The notes: generated by a model from the sequence alone, not told the origin. Shown: positions 16,035-25,455, counted from the first letter of the stretch. The stretch: DNA of 52,499 nt from Terriglobia bacterium (GCA_020073005.1 JAIQFX010000049.1:1-52499), one strand, 5' to 3'. Made by a program: numbers and translations.

Positions 16035-16128
16035 GAATTGGGTAGCTGGGTAATTGGGTAGTTGAGTAATGGGATTGTCGCACTCCCAAACCAATGACCC
16101 ACTTACCCTGTTACCCGATTACCCGATT
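16035..16128. repeat. Inverted octamer array (TGGGTAAT / ATTACCCA)
   Basis: The left arm (16035-16073) has tandem TGGGTA-containing octamers. The right arm (16092-16128) has the complementary TACCC words. The hairpin lies just upstream of the CNNM/CorC-like gene, between it and the REC-PilZ gene. Confidence 0.75.
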
Positions 16129-16139
16129 CGAGGCCGCCT

Positions 16140-17477
16140 ATGGATGTGTTTTGGCGATTAGCCGGACTCTTCGCGCTCGTTCTCGCCAACGGGTTTTTCG
16201 TGGCGGCCGAATTCTCGATCGTCACCGTGCGCAAGACGCGCATCGATCAGCTGATCGCGGAAGGCCATCGCGGCGCGCGCGCGGTGCGCCGGGCCGTCAG
16301 CGCGCCCGATCGCTACATCGCGGCGACGCAGCTCGGCATCACGATGGCGAGCCTCGGACTCGGCTGGATCGGCGAGCCCGCGCTCGCGTCGCTCGTCGAG
16401 CCGTCGCTCGCCTTCCTCCCCGCGCATCTCGCGGCCGCCACGGCGCACAGCATCGCCGTCGCGATCGCGTTCACGCTGATCACCGCCGTCGTCCTCGTCT
16501 TCGGCGAGCTGGCGCCGAAGTGGATCGCGTTCGAGCGATCCGAGGCCACGGCGATGTGGACCGTGAAGCCGCTCGAGCTCTTCATGCGCGTGCTGTGGCC
16601 GTTCATCCGCCTCGTCCACGGCACGGCCCAGGCCATCGTCACCGCGATGGGCCTGCACGGCGGAGACCGGCGCGCGATGGTGCACTCGGAAGAAGAACTG
16701 AAGATGCTCGTCACGGCGAGCCAGGAGGCCGGCGTCCTCGAGGAGCAGGAGGAACAGATGCTCCACCGCGTGTTCGGGTTCGCGGATCTGACCGCGGGTC
16801 AGGTGATGGTGCCGCGCACGGAGCTGATTGCGCTCCCGGCCGGCGCGAAGATGACGGAGCTCGTCCCGCTGATCGCGCGCGAGCGGCACACGCGCTTCCC
16901 CGTCTATCGCGCGGACCTCGACGATGTGGCGGGCATGCTGCACGTGACCGACGTCCTCAGCGCGCTGGCGGCGGCCGACCGCCAATCGACCGCCGGCAGC
17001 CTCGCCCGCGAAGTGCTGACCGTGCCCGAGACGCTCGGCGCGGACGATCTATTGGCCGAGATGCGCCGCCGGCGCGCGCGCGAAGCGCTCGTCATCGACG
17101 AGTACGGCGGCACCGCCGGGCTCGTGACGTTCGAATCGCTGGTGGAACGGATCGTCGGCGAGGTGCCCGGCACGGCCGGCGCCGCGCCGCGCATCAGCGT
17201 TCGTCCGGACGGGTCAGCCGATCTCGACGGCCTCGCGCTCGTCACCGACGTCAACGAGCAATTCGCGCTGCACATCGACGAGGCGACGTTCACGACGGTC
17301 GGCGGCTACGTGCTCGGCCGGCTCGGCCGCGGCGCGCGCGTCGGCGACGAGTTCGACGTCGATGGCCGCCGGATGCGCGTGGAGGCGCTGGATGGGTTGA
17401 GGGTCGCGAAAGTGTGGCTGTCGACTTCGTCAGTCAGCCCGCAGCAGTCGCAGGGCGTTCGCGATCACAATGACTGA
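16140..17477 (+). CDS. CNNM/CorC-type membrane protein (DUF21, CBS pair, CorC domain)
   Basis: A DUF21 membrane domain with three to four helices covers about residues 1-190. Two CBS motifs follow (VMVPRTELIAL and the VLTVPETLGADDLL region with EALVIDEYGGTAGLVT), and the C-terminal CorC_HlyC domain (about 345-425) is complete. The family is linked to divalent cation, especially Mg2+, efflux or homeostasis; older annotation calls it hemolysin. The last 48 bp overlap tail to tail with the zinc ATPase gene, which gives an atypical C-terminus (SSVSPQQSQGVRDHND). Confidence 0.92.
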   Translation: MDVFWRLAGLFALVLANGFFVAAEFSIVTVRKTRIDQLIAEGHRGARAVRRAVSAPDRYIAATQLGITMASLGLGWIGEPALASLVEPSLAFLPAHLAAATAHSIAVAIAFTLITAVVLVFGELAPKWIAFERSEATAMWTVKPLELFMRVLWPFIRLVHGTAQAIVTAMGLHGGDRRAMVHSEEELKMLVTASQEAGVLEEQEEQMLHRVFGFADLTAGQVMVPRTELIALPAGAKMTELVPLIARERHTRFPVYRADLDDVAGMLHVTDVLSALAAADRQSTAGSLAREVLTVPETLGADDLLAEMRRRRAREALVIDEYGGTAGLVTFESLVERIVGEVPGTAGAAPRISVRPDGSADLDGLALVTDVNEQFALHIDEATFTTVGGYVLGRLGRGARVGDEFDVDGRRMRVEALDGLRVAKVWLSTSSVSPQQSQGVRDHND

Positions 17478-19619
17478 GGCCCCGGTGTCCGCGAGGACGG
17501 CCATCCACAATGTCGCGATGCCGGCGACCGCGGCGACAACGAACGCGCCTTTGAGGGCGAGCGAGATCGCCAGGTTCACCTTGATGTTGCGCACGGTCGC
17601 GCGGCTCAGGCGAATCGTGTAGGGAATCTTCAGCAGCTCGTCCGCCATCAGGGCGACGTCCGCGGTTTCGAGCGCGGCGTCGCTGCCGGCCGCGCCCATC
17701 ACGATCCCGACGTCCGCCGACGCCAGCGCCGGCGCGTCGTTCACGCCGTCGCCCACCATCGCGACCGTTCCGTGCTGGCGCCGCAGATCCTCGATCGCCG
17801 TCACCTTGTCTTCCGGCAGAAGCTCGGCCCGGACGTCCTCAAAAGCGATGCCGAGCTCGGCCGCAATCGAGCGCGCGCTGCCACGGCTGTCGCCCGTCAG
17901 CATGACGACCGGCGCCACGCCCTGGCGCCGCAGCAGCTCGAGCGCGTCTCTGCCTGCGTCCCGCGGCCGATCGGCGATCGCAATCAGCCCGATGAGCGCC
18001 TGGCCGCGCGCGACGAGCACGGCCGTGCGGCCGGTCGCGTCGAGCGCGGCCAGGTGATCGTGAATCGCCGGCACGCACACGTGGCGTTCCTCGAACAGCC
18101 GATGGTTGCCGACGAGCACCCGCGCGCCATCGACCGTGCCTTCGGCGCCGCGCCCGGGAATCGCGACGACGCCCGTCGCCGGCAGCGACGCGACGTGCAA
18201 CTGCGCCGCGTGCTTGAGGATGGCGTGGGCGACCGGATGCGTCGACCGGTGTTCGACCGCCGCCGCGAGCCCGACGATGGATGAAGTGCCTGCGCCGTCG
18301 AGCGCGACCACGTTGACGACTTCCGGCGCGCCGCGCGTGAGCGTGCCGGTCTTGTCGAACGCGATGCACCGCACCCGGCTCGTGCGCTCGAGATGCCGGC
18401 CGCCCTTGATGAGGACGCCCTTGCGCGCGGCGCCGGCCAGCGCCGCGACGATCGACACGGGCGTCGAGATGACGAGCGCGCACGGGCACGAGACGACGAG
18501 CAGGACCAGCGCGCGGTAAATCCAATCGTGCCAGGCGAGGTGCAGCGCGACCGGCGGAACGACGGCAATCCCGAGCGCGAGCACGATGACCGCGGGCGTG
18601 TAAATGCCCGCGAAGCGCTCGACCAGCGTCTGCGACGGCGCGCGCTCGGCCTGCGCCCGCTCGACCATGTGGATGATGCGCGCCAGCGTCGTGTCGCGAC
18701 GCAGCCGCGTCACGCGGACGTCGAGCGCGCCGCGGCCGTTGATCGTGCCGGCGAACACGCCGTCGCCCGGCGCCTTGTCGACCGGCAGCGACTCGCCCGT
18801 GACGGGCGCCTGATTGACTTCGCTCTGCCCCGCGACGACTTCACCGTCGAGCGGGATCTTCTCGCCGGGCCGCACGACGATGACCGCGCCGGGCACAATC
18901 TGATCGACGTCCACGCGCCGCTCGCCCGTCGCGTCGCGGACGAGCGCGTGCGCCGGCGTCAGATCCATCAGCGCGCGAATCGCACTGCGCGCGCGGTCCA
19001 GCGTGCGCGCCTCGAGCATCTGCGCGAGCGCGAACAGAAAGACGACCGCGGCGGCCTCCGACCACTGGCCAAGCACAACGGCGCCGGTCGCCGCGATCAG
19101 CATCAGGACGTTGATGTCCAGCGAACGGGTCTTCAGCGCGCGCCACGCCTTGCCGGCGGTCAACGGAATGCCGGCGGCCAGCGAGATGACGAAACACGCG
19201 ATGGTCCCCACGCCGACGGCCGGCACATCGGGGAGACACCAGCCGAGCACTGCCGCCGCGCTCCCGCCAGCGGAGATCGCGTGGGTGACGATGCCGGCCA
19301 CGAGCGCGATACCAGACGTCCACACGAGCGCCTGACGTCGTCCGGTGTGCGGTTCGCTCGACGCGAGGGGCTCCTCGTGCTCGAGCCACGCGCGCATCCC
19401 GGTGTCGGCGACCGCGCCGGCAATCGCCGACGCCGACAGCTTCGCGGCGTCGTACTTCACGTGCAGCCGCTGCCCCATCAGGTCCGCGGAGAAATCCTCC
19501 AGGCCCCTGAGGTTCTTGAAGCGGCGCTCGAGCAGCGCCACTTCCTCGCGGCAATCCATGCCTTCGATCTTGAAGGTCGATTCGGCGTGCAGCTCGCAGA
19601 CGGTGCAGGTGGTCGTCAT
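17430..19619 (-). CDS. P1B-type heavy-metal ATPase, zinc/cadmium efflux type
   Basis: The pump drives divalent heavy metals out of the cytosol. It has 729 residues with the membrane motif VSCPCALVIS, the phosphorylation site DKTGTLT, the THPVAHAI His-Pro motif, and the hinge GDGVNDAPALASADVG. The N-terminal metal domain has GMDC, but the second Cys of GMxCxxC is Glu26 (GMDCREE). An extra CTVC pair precedes it at residues 5-8. Its ATG overlaps the stop of an ArsR-family repressor (ATGA), so the two form a metal-responsive operon. Zinc, cadmium or lead export is the likely role. Confidence 0.93.
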   Translation of the reverse strand: MTTTCTVCELHAESTFKIEGMDCREEVALLERRFKNLRGLEDFSADLMGQRLHVKYDAAKLSASAIAGAVADTGMRAWLEHEEPLASSEPHTGRRQALVWTSGIALVAGIVTHAISAGGSAAAVLGWCLPDVPAVGVGTIACFVISLAAGIPLTAGKAWRALKTRSLDINVLMLIAATGAVVLGQWSEAAAVVFLFALAQMLEARTLDRARSAIRALMDLTPAHALVRDATGERRVDVDQIVPGAVIVVRPGEKIPLDGEVVAGQSEVNQAPVTGESLPVDKAPGDGVFAGTINGRGALDVRVTRLRRDTTLARIIHMVERAQAERAPSQTLVERFAGIYTPAVIVLALGIAVVPPVALHLAWHDWIYRALVLLVVSCPCALVISTPVSIVAALAGAARKGVLIKGGRHLERTSRVRCIAFDKTGTLTRGAPEVVNVVALDGAGTSSIVGLAAAVEHRSTHPVAHAILKHAAQLHVASLPATGVVAIPGRGAEGTVDGARVLVGNHRLFEERHVCVPAIHDHLAALDATGRTAVLVARGQALIGLIAIADRPRDAGRDALELLRRQGVAPVVMLTGDSRGSARSIAAELGIAFEDVRAELLPEDKVTAIEDLRRQHGTVAMVGDGVNDAPALASADVGIVMGAAGSDAALETADVALMADELLKIPYTIRLSRATVRNIKVNLAISLALKGAFVVAAVAGIATLWMAVLADTGASVIVIANALRLLRAD

Positions 19620-19948
19620 GGTTCCCGGCGCTCCTGCACGTGCTCGAGCCCCTGCTTGAACAGCCTGGCGATATGGTCGTCGTCGAGGACGTAGTAGATG
19701 TGGCGGCCGTCGCGGCGCGACCGCACCAGCCGCATGTTCCGCAGCAGGCGGAGCTGGTGCGAGACGGCGGATTGCGAGAGGCCGAGCACGTCCGCGAGAT
19801 CGCAGACCGGCGTTTCCTCGCGCGCGAGGGCATCGAGGATCCTCACGCGGGTGGGATCGCCCAGGACCTTGAACGTTTCGGCGAGCGCCGCCACCGACCG
19901 GTCGTCGAGGAGGCGCTCCTTCAGGGCAACATATGAGCGTGTGCTCAT
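19616..19948 (-). CDS. ArsR/SmtB-family metal-sensing repressor
   Basis: A winged-helix repressor that leaves DNA when it binds metal. KVLGDPTRVRILDAL, VCDLADVLGLSQSAVSHQLRLLR (recognition helix) and the wing RRDGRHIYYVL are typical. The C-terminal helix DDDHIARLFKQGLEHVQE offers Asp, His, His and Glu in the spacing of the SmtB alpha-5 site, and VCDLA could give a Cys ligand. ATG 19948 is the preferred start (110 residues); a TTG at 19966 is possible. The start codon lies inside a perfect palindrome that is probably the operator. Confidence 0.92.
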   Translation of the reverse strand: MSTRSYVALKERLLDDRSVAALAETFKVLGDPTRVRILDALAREETPVCDLADVLGLSQSAVSHQLRLLRNMRLVRSRRDGRHIYYVLDDDHIARLFKQGLEHVQERREP

Positions 19949-19949
19949 A
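19932..19949. promoter_or_regulatory. ArsR/SmtB-type operator TATGAGCGTGTGCTCATA
   Basis: A perfect inverted repeat with 7-bp arms (TATGAGC and GCTCATA) around GTGT. It resembles the TATGA-containing 12-2-12 operators of SmtB/CadC regulators. It covers the repressor start codon, so binding would block the repressor-ATPase operon at or after initiation. Autoregulation is inferred. Confidence 0.75.
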
Positions 19950-19968
19950 CGTTCATGGTATTCCAATC

Positions 19969-20042
19969 GGGTGGCTGGTGGCTAGGGGCTGGTGGCTGGA
20001 AGAGCGCTCTCCCAGTCACCAGGCACCAGGCACCAGGCACCT
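19969..20042. repeat. Inverted heptamer array (GGCTGGT / CACCAGG)
   Basis: The left arm (19969-20001) has GGCTGGT-like words and the right arm (20014-20042) has CACCAGG words. It lies between the peroxiredoxin stop and the ArsR gene, on the downstream side of the peroxiredoxin. Confidence 0.7.
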
Positions 20043-20505
20043 ACAGGCGCGTAAGCGCCTCAAACACCGCGCCGTAATTGGGCTCGTTCCGCGCGTCATC
20101 CAGCACCTCGCGATGCCGGACGATGCCGTCCTTGTCGAGCACGAAGACGGCGCGCTTCGCAATCCCCTTCAGGCCGATCATGTCCTCGTTGAACACGCCG
20201 TAGTCGCGGATGACCTGCTTGTTGAAGTCGCTCAACAGCGGGAACGTCAGCTTCTCGTGGTCGGCAAACGCCTTCAGCGTGAAGAACGTGTCCACGCTCA
20301 GGCCGTAGACCTGCGCGTTCGCCTGATTCAGCTTCGCGAGCGAATCGCGGAACGTGCACATCTCCTTTGCGCACACGGAACTGAACGCGGCCGGGAAAAA
20401 CGCGAGCACGACCGGCCGGCCCTTCTGCGCGCTCAGCGTGACCGGCTGCCGATCCTGATTCATCAAGGTAAAGTCCGGAGCCTTCGATCCAACGTCTGCA
20501 GACAT
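20041..20505 (-). CDS. Peroxiredoxin (AhpC/TSA family)
   Basis: A thiol peroxidase of about 154 residues that reduces peroxides in the cytosol. The active-site stretch FFPAAFSSVCAKEMC gives the PxxxSxxC motif with Ser in the Thr place and the peroxidatic Cys at about residue 45. The C-terminal VLDKDGIVRHREVL supports an AhpE or BCP-like member. A strong AAGGAGGT box sits 4 nt before ATG 20505. Confidence 0.93.
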   Translation of the reverse strand: MSADVGSKAPDFTLMNQDRQPVTLSAQKGRPVVLAFFPAAFSSVCAKEMCTFRDSLAKLNQANAQVYGLSVDTFFTLKAFADHEKLTFPLLSDFNKQVIRDYGVFNEDMIGLKGIAKRAVFVLDKDGIVRHREVLDDARNEPNYGAVFEALTRL

Positions 20506-20643
20506 GTGACCTCCTTACATATAATGACGGCCTAAAGGCGTTCCCCTACACAAAACCGGGCCGTTCGGGTTAGCATTTTCGGTTGGCGAGGGACGCCGGC
20601 CTCGGCTCTACGCCCTCAGCCCTTTCGCACACAGGAGATCGCA

Positions 20644-21648
20644 GTGATCGAGGTCCAGCACCTCAGTAAACGCTACGGCCGCGTGACCGCCGTCGACGAC
20701 ATCAGCTTCAAGGTCGAACGCGGCGAGATTCTCGGATTCCTCGGACCGAACGGCGCCGGCAAGACCACGACGATGCGCATCCTGACCGGCTACATGCCGG
20801 CCACGGAAGGCAAAGCCATCGTCGCCGGATTCGACGTCTTCGAGCAACCGATCGAAGCCAAGCGCCGGACCGGCTACCTGCCCGAAACGCCGCCGCTGTA
20901 CCCGGACACGAGCGTCATCGAGTACCTCGGGTTCGTCGCGCGCATCAAGGGCGTGCCGGCCGCCGAGCGGAAGCAGCGCATCCAGCAGGTCATGGAGCGC
21001 ACGCGGATCGCCGACATGGCGAACCGGCTGTGCGGCAAGCTCTCGAAAGGCTACCGGCAGCGCGTCGGCCTCGCGCAGGCGATCATCCACAATCCCGACG
21101 TCCTGATCCTCGATGAACCCACGGCCGGCCTCGACCCGAAGCAGATCATCGAAACCCGCGAGCTCATCAAGGAGCTCGCCGGCAATCACACGATCATCCT
21201 CAGCACGCACATTCTGCCCGAGGTCTCGCAGACCTGCCAGCGCGTCGTCATCATCAACAAAGGTCACGTCGTCGCGATCGACACGCCGGACAACCTGACG
21301 GCGCGGCTGCGCGGATCGGAGACGATGTACGTGCAGGTGGACTCGAGCGGCGCCGACGCGAGCGCGGCGCTGGGCCGCGTGCCGGGTGTGACGCGCGTGG
21401 CGGAATCCGAGCGCAAGGATCACCACGTCAGCTACGAGATCGACAGCGAGCGCGGGCGCGACGTGCGCCGCGATCTCGCGCGCACCATCGTCAACAGCGG
21501 CTGGGGTCTGCTGGAGCTGCGTCCGATGCGGATGAGCCTGGAAGACATCTTCCTCTCGCTGACGACCGACGAAACCCAGACGCCCGCCGCGGCGGGCGAC
21601 GCGCCGCCGCCAGGAACTGTCGCGGCGACGGACGGAGCCGAGTCATGA
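20644..21648 (+). CDS. ABC transporter ATPase (GldA-like)
   Basis: Walker A GPNGAGKTT, signature LSKGYRQRV, Walker B LILDEPTAGLD and the switch His in STHIL are intact. The C-terminal 100 residues form an extra domain common in ABC-2 type exporters. The start is GTG 20644. Its stop overlaps the permease ATG, so the two are coupled. With the permease, GldG-like and DUF4340 genes it forms a Gld-type transporter set whose substrate is unknown; in Bacteroidota the related genes serve gliding motility. Confidence 0.93.
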   Translation: MIEVQHLSKRYGRVTAVDDISFKVERGEILGFLGPNGAGKTTTMRILTGYMPATEGKAIVAGFDVFEQPIEAKRRTGYLPETPPLYPDTSVIEYLGFVARIKGVPAAERKQRIQQVMERTRIADMANRLCGKLSKGYRQRVGLAQAIIHNPDVLILDEPTAGLDPKQIIETRELIKELAGNHTIILSTHILPEVSQTCQRVVIINKGHVVAIDTPDNLTARLRGSETMYVQVDSSGADASAALGRVPGVTRVAESERKDHHVSYEIDSERGRDVRRDLARTIVNSGWGLLELRPMRMSLEDIFLSLTTDETQTPAAAGDAPPPGTVAATDGAES

Positions 21649-22418
21649 GGAACATCCTCGCTATCGCGCAGAAGGAACTGAAGGGGTATTTCGCCGGACC
21701 GATCGCCTACATCACGATCGGCGTCTGGGCGCTGATGTACGGCTGGTTCTTCAACACGATGATGATGTACTTCGTCCGGCAGAGCATGCAGATGAACCAG
21801 TTCGGCATGCAGGGCCCGCAGGCGATGAACGTCAACCAGCAGCTCATCCGGCCGCTGCTGCAGAACGTCACGGTGCTCATCCTGTTCGTGATGCCGGGCA
21901 TCACGATGCGGACCTACTCCGAGGAGAAGCGATCCGGGACGATCGAGCTGCTGCTCACCTCGCCGCTGACGGACTTCGAGATCATCATGGGCAAGTTCGC
22001 CGGCGCGATGGCGCTCTACGGCGTCATGCTCGCCGTCACGCTCATCCACATCGGCATCCTCTTCATCTACGGCACGCCGGAATGGAAGCCGATCGTGACG
22101 GCGTACATCGGCATGCTGCTGATGGGCGGCTGCTTCATTTCGGTCGGCCTCTTCATCTCCAGCATGACGAAGAACCAGATCGCGGCCTTCATGCTGACGT
22201 TCGGGACGTTCCTGCTGCTGTGGGTGATCACGTGGATCGGGAGCTTCTCCGGCCCGACGATCGACAAGCTCACGCAGTACCTGTCGATCGTCGATCACCT
22301 CGACGACTTCAGCAAGGGCGTGCTCGACACGACGCACATCATCTATTACGTCAGCTTCATCACCTTCGGGTTGTTCCTGACGGCGAAGGCGGTCGACAGC
22401 GAACGCTGGCGCGGGTGA
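21645..22418 (+). CDS. ABC-2 type transporter permease (GldF-like)
   Basis: The 257-residue protein has about six transmembrane segments and the ABC-2 hallmarks ILAIAQKELKGYF at the start and EEKRSGTIELLLTSPLTDFEI in the first loop. A Met/Gln-rich segment (about residues 40-65) lies in a periplasmic loop. It is coupled by ATGA overlap to the ATPase and followed after a heptamer array by the GldG-like gene. Confidence 0.92.
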   Translation: MRNILAIAQKELKGYFAGPIAYITIGVWALMYGWFFNTMMMYFVRQSMQMNQFGMQGPQAMNVNQQLIRPLLQNVTVLILFVMPGITMRTYSEEKRSGTIELLLTSPLTDFEIIMGKFAGAMALYGVMLAVTLIHIGILFIYGTPEWKPIVTAYIGMLLMGGCFISVGLFISSMTKNQIAAFMLTFGTFLLLWVITWIGSFSGPTIDKLTQYLSIVDHLDDFSKGVLDTTHIIYYVSFITFGLFLTAKAVDSERWRG

Positions 22419-22451
22419 GCACTGATAACTGAAAGCTGAGAGCTGAAAGCC
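22416..22451. repeat. Heptamer array ACTGAAAG/GCTGAGA
   Basis: Four degenerate units of a CTGA-containing heptamer fill the gap between the permease and GldG-like genes and end next to the ATG at 22454. The array may provide or displace the ribosome-binding region (AGCTGAAAG). Confidence 0.65.
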
Positions 22452-22453
22452 AT

Positions 22454-24031
22454 ATGGTGAATCGTATTTTGAGTTTGGTCGGCTGGCTCGGCACGGCGAT
22501 GGTGTTCATCGCGGTGGCGATCCGCTTCGGATTCCCGGCGAAGGAGCAGTACGCCTACTACCTGGCGTGGGCCGGCCTGGTCTGCGTGCTGGCGTACACG
22601 CTCGGGCAGTGGCGCGAGATCGCGAAGATCTTCGCGCGGCGGCAGGCGCGCTACGGCACGCTGGCCGCGACGAGCGTGTTCGTCGTGCTCGGCATTCTCG
22701 TCGCCATCAACTACATCGGATCGAAGCAGCACAAGCGCTGGGACCTGACGGCGAACAAGCAGTTCAGCCTGTCGGACCAGAGCCGCACCGTCCTGTCGAA
22801 GCTCGACTCGCCGATGCAGGTCATGGTCTTCGCGCAGGAGCCGGAGTTCCCGCGCTACCAGGACAAGCTGAAGGAGTACGAGTACTCGACCAAGCAGATC
22901 TCGACCGAGTACATCGACCCCGACAAGAAGCCGATGATCGCCAAGCAGAACCAGATTCAGCAGTACGGCACGATCGTCATCAACTACAAGGGCCGCACCG
23001 AGCGCATCACGTCGGACGGCGAGCAGGACATCACCAACGGCATCATCAAGGTCGTCAGCGGCCAGCAGCGCAAGGTGTACTTCACCGCGGGCCACGGCGA
23101 GAAGGACACGGGCTCGTCCGAGCGTGACGGCTACAACGCCATCGCCGCCGCGCTGGGACACGAAAACTACGGCGTCGAGAAGCTCGTCCTCGCGCAGCAG
23201 GGCGCGGTGCCGGACGATGCCTCGATGGTCGTCGTGGCGGGACCGCGGACGGATTTCTTCGGGGCTGAAGTGGACGCGCTGAAGAAGTATCTCGACAAGC
23301 AGGGCAAGCTGCTCCTGATGCTCGATCCGCCGGACAAGCCGGACAGCCCGCCGGTGACGAACCTGATCGCCCTCGCGCACGACTGGGGCGTACAGGTCGG
23401 GAACGACGTCGTCGTGGACGTCAGCGGCATGGGCCGGCTGATCGGGACCGACGCGTCGGTGCCGGTCGCGGCGAACTATCCGTCGCATCCGATCACCGCG
23501 CGCTTCACGCTGCTCACGGCGTATCCGCTCGCGCGATCGGCGTCGCCCGTCAGCGGAGGCGTCAACGGGCGCACGGCGCAGACCTTCGTCGAATCGAGCC
23601 CGCGCAGCTGGGCCGAAGCGGACATCAAGGGCCTGCTGACCAGCGGTCAGGTGTCGCTCGACGAAGCGAAAGGCGACAAGAAAGGCCCCGTGTCGATCGC
23701 CGCCGCGGTGTCGGCGGCGGCAACGACGGCCGCGCCGGGCGCCGCGCCCGACGCGCCGAAGCCCGAGACGCGCGTGGCCGTCATCGGCGACTCGGACTTC
23801 GCGGCCAACTCCGGCCTCGGCATCCAGGGCAACAAGGACCTGTTCATGAACACGGTCGGCTGGCTGTCGCAGCAGGAAAACCTGATTTCGATTCGCGCGA
23901 AGGATCCCGAGGATCGGCGCATCACGATCACGGCGACGCAGCAGTCCAACGTCACGTGGCTGTCGCTGCTCGTGATCCCCGGCTTCATTTTCGGCACGGG
24001 CATCTATACGTGGTGGAGAAGAAGGTCATAG
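22454..24031 (+). CDS. GldG-like ABC transporter auxiliary protein
   Basis: The 525-residue protein has N-terminal transmembrane helices, a large extracytoplasmic domain starting WDLTANKQFSLSDQSRTVL, which is typical of the GldG/ABC-type_uncharacterised family, and one C-terminal helix (WLSLLVIPGFIFGTGIYTWW). The segment VYFTAGHGEKD and the LLMLDPPD motif are conserved in the family. An Ala-rich linker lies at about 415-435. The domain is thought to be a substrate-recognition partner of the GldA/F transporter. Substrate unknown. Confidence 0.88.
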   Translation: MVNRILSLVGWLGTAMVFIAVAIRFGFPAKEQYAYYLAWAGLVCVLAYTLGQWREIAKIFARRQARYGTLAATSVFVVLGILVAINYIGSKQHKRWDLTANKQFSLSDQSRTVLSKLDSPMQVMVFAQEPEFPRYQDKLKEYEYSTKQISTEYIDPDKKPMIAKQNQIQQYGTIVINYKGRTERITSDGEQDITNGIIKVVSGQQRKVYFTAGHGEKDTGSSERDGYNAIAAALGHENYGVEKLVLAQQGAVPDDASMVVVAGPRTDFFGAEVDALKKYLDKQGKLLLMLDPPDKPDSPPVTNLIALAHDWGVQVGNDVVVDVSGMGRLIGTDASVPVAANYPSHPITARFTLLTAYPLARSASPVSGGVNGRTAQTFVESSPRSWAEADIKGLLTSGQVSLDEAKGDKKGPVSIAAAVSAAATTAAPGAAPDAPKPETRVAVIGDSDFAANSGLGIQGNKDLFMNTVGWLSQQENLISIRAKDPEDRRITITATQQSNVTWLSLLVIPGFIFGTGIYTWWRRRS

Positions 24032-24083
24032 TCGTTGGTCGTTAGTCGTTGGTCGTTGGTCGTTGGTCGTTGGTCGTTAGTCG
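24031..24083. repeat. Heptamer array GTCGTTG before the DUF4340 gene
   Basis: Seven units of GTCGTTG or GTCGTTA, the same word as at 14031, 25455, 42541 and 43448, lie between the GldG-like and DUF4340 genes. Confidence 0.9.
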
Positions 24084-24096
24084 AGAGACGAACATC

Positions 24097-25455
24097 ATGC
24101 GCGGGTTGAAGTCAACGCTCTTCCTCATCGTCGTTCTTGGCGGGCTCGGGGCGTACGTCTATTTCGTCACGTGGAAGACGCCCGAGGGCGCCGGCGACAG
24201 CACCGCCGCCAAGAAAGAGAAAGTCTTCGCGTCGCTCGAGGCCGACAAGATTGACGAACTGAAGGTCAGCTCCTCCGCCGGCGACTCGACGACGCTCAAG
24301 AAGGAAAACGGCGCGTGGCAGGTGACGCAGCCGGTGGCGGCGAAGGCCGACGAGTCCGAGGCGTCGGGCATCACGTCCGCGCTGACGTCGCTCGAAATCT
24401 CCCGCGTGGTCGACGAAAACCCCGCGAGCCTGAACGACTACGGCCTCTCGAATCCCCGCATCGAGGTCGACTTCAAGGCATCCGGCGACAAGGACTACCG
24501 CAAGCTGTTGCTCGGCGAGAAGACGCCGACGGGCGGCGACATGTTCGCGAAGCGCAACGACGAGAAGAAGGTGTTCCTCGTCCAGGCAACGCAGGAAACC
24601 ACGTTCGACAAGAAGACGTTCGATCTGCGCGACAAGGCGCTGATGAAGTTCGACCGCGAGAAGGTCGACGGGGTCGACGTCACCGCGGGCGGCAAGGCGC
24701 TGGCGTTCGCGAAGGACGGCGGCGACTGGAAGATCACGAAGCCCGTGCAGGTGAAGGGCGACTTCGGATCCGTCGAAGGCCTGATCGGCAAGCTGCAGAA
24801 CGCGTCGATGAAATCCATCGTCGCCGACGAGCCAGGCGCGGCCGACTTGAAGAAGTACGGCCTCGACAAACCGGAAGCGACCGTGAATCTCGCCGCCGGC
24901 AGCACGAAAGCGACGCTCGTCGTCGGCGGCAAGGCCGAGAACAACACGGTCTACGCGCGCGACCTGTCGAAGCCGATGGTCGTCACGATCGACAGCTCGC
25001 TGCTCGACGATCTGAAGAAGGGCGCCGACGACTACCGCCGCAAGGATCTCTTCGAGTTCCGCGCCTACAACGCCACGCGCGTCGAGTTCACGCGCGGCGC
25101 GCAGACGGTCGTGTTCGAGCGCGTCAAGAGCGCCAAGGAAGGCGACCCCGACAAGTGGCGGCGCGCGTCGCCGAACGCCGCCGACGCCGATCGCGACAAA
25201 GTCGACGCGCTGCTCGCGAAGCTCGCGAACATGCGCGCGAGCTCGTTCGTCGAGTCGCAGGCGAAGACCGGCCTCGACAAGCCCGCGCTCGTCGTCTACG
25301 CGAAGTTCGACGATGGCAAGAAGGAAGAGCGGATCTCGTTCGGCCAGGCCGACAAGGACGTCTACGCGTCGATCCCGGGCGCGTCCGGCGCCGCCAAGAC
25401 CGACGCCGCCGACTTCACCGAAGCGCTGAAGTCGCTGGATGAATTGTCCAAGTAG
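24097..25455 (+). CDS. DUF4340-domain protein of the Gld-type locus
   Basis: About 452 residues. ATG 24097 gives a membrane anchor (STLFLIVVLGGLGAYVYFV) followed by a secreted Lys/Asp-rich domain of repeating beta units; an upstream extension to 24049 only translates the heptamer array. DUF4340 proteins regularly lie beside GldA/F/G-type transporters and are thought to act with them at the membrane. Its final codons (ELSK) and stop are overlapped by the start of the PBP4-like gene and the next heptamer array. Confidence 0.85.
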   Translation: MRGLKSTLFLIVVLGGLGAYVYFVTWKTPEGAGDSTAAKKEKVFASLEADKIDELKVSSSAGDSTTLKKENGAWQVTQPVAAKADESEASGITSALTSLEISRVVDENPASLNDYGLSNPRIEVDFKASGDKDYRKLLLGEKTPTGGDMFAKRNDEKKVFLVQATQETTFDKKTFDLRDKALMKFDREKVDGVDVTAGGKALAFAKDGGDWKITKPVQVKGDFGSVEGLIGKLQNASMKSIVADEPGAADLKKYGLDKPEATVNLAAGSTKATLVVGGKAENNTVYARDLSKPMVVTIDSSLLDDLKKGADDYRRKDLFEFRAYNATRVEFTRGAQTVVFERVKSAKEGDPDKWRRASPNAADADRDKVDALLAKLANMRASSFVESQAKTGLDKPALVVYAKFDDGKKEERISFGQADKDVYASIPGASGAAKTDAADFTEALKSLDELSK

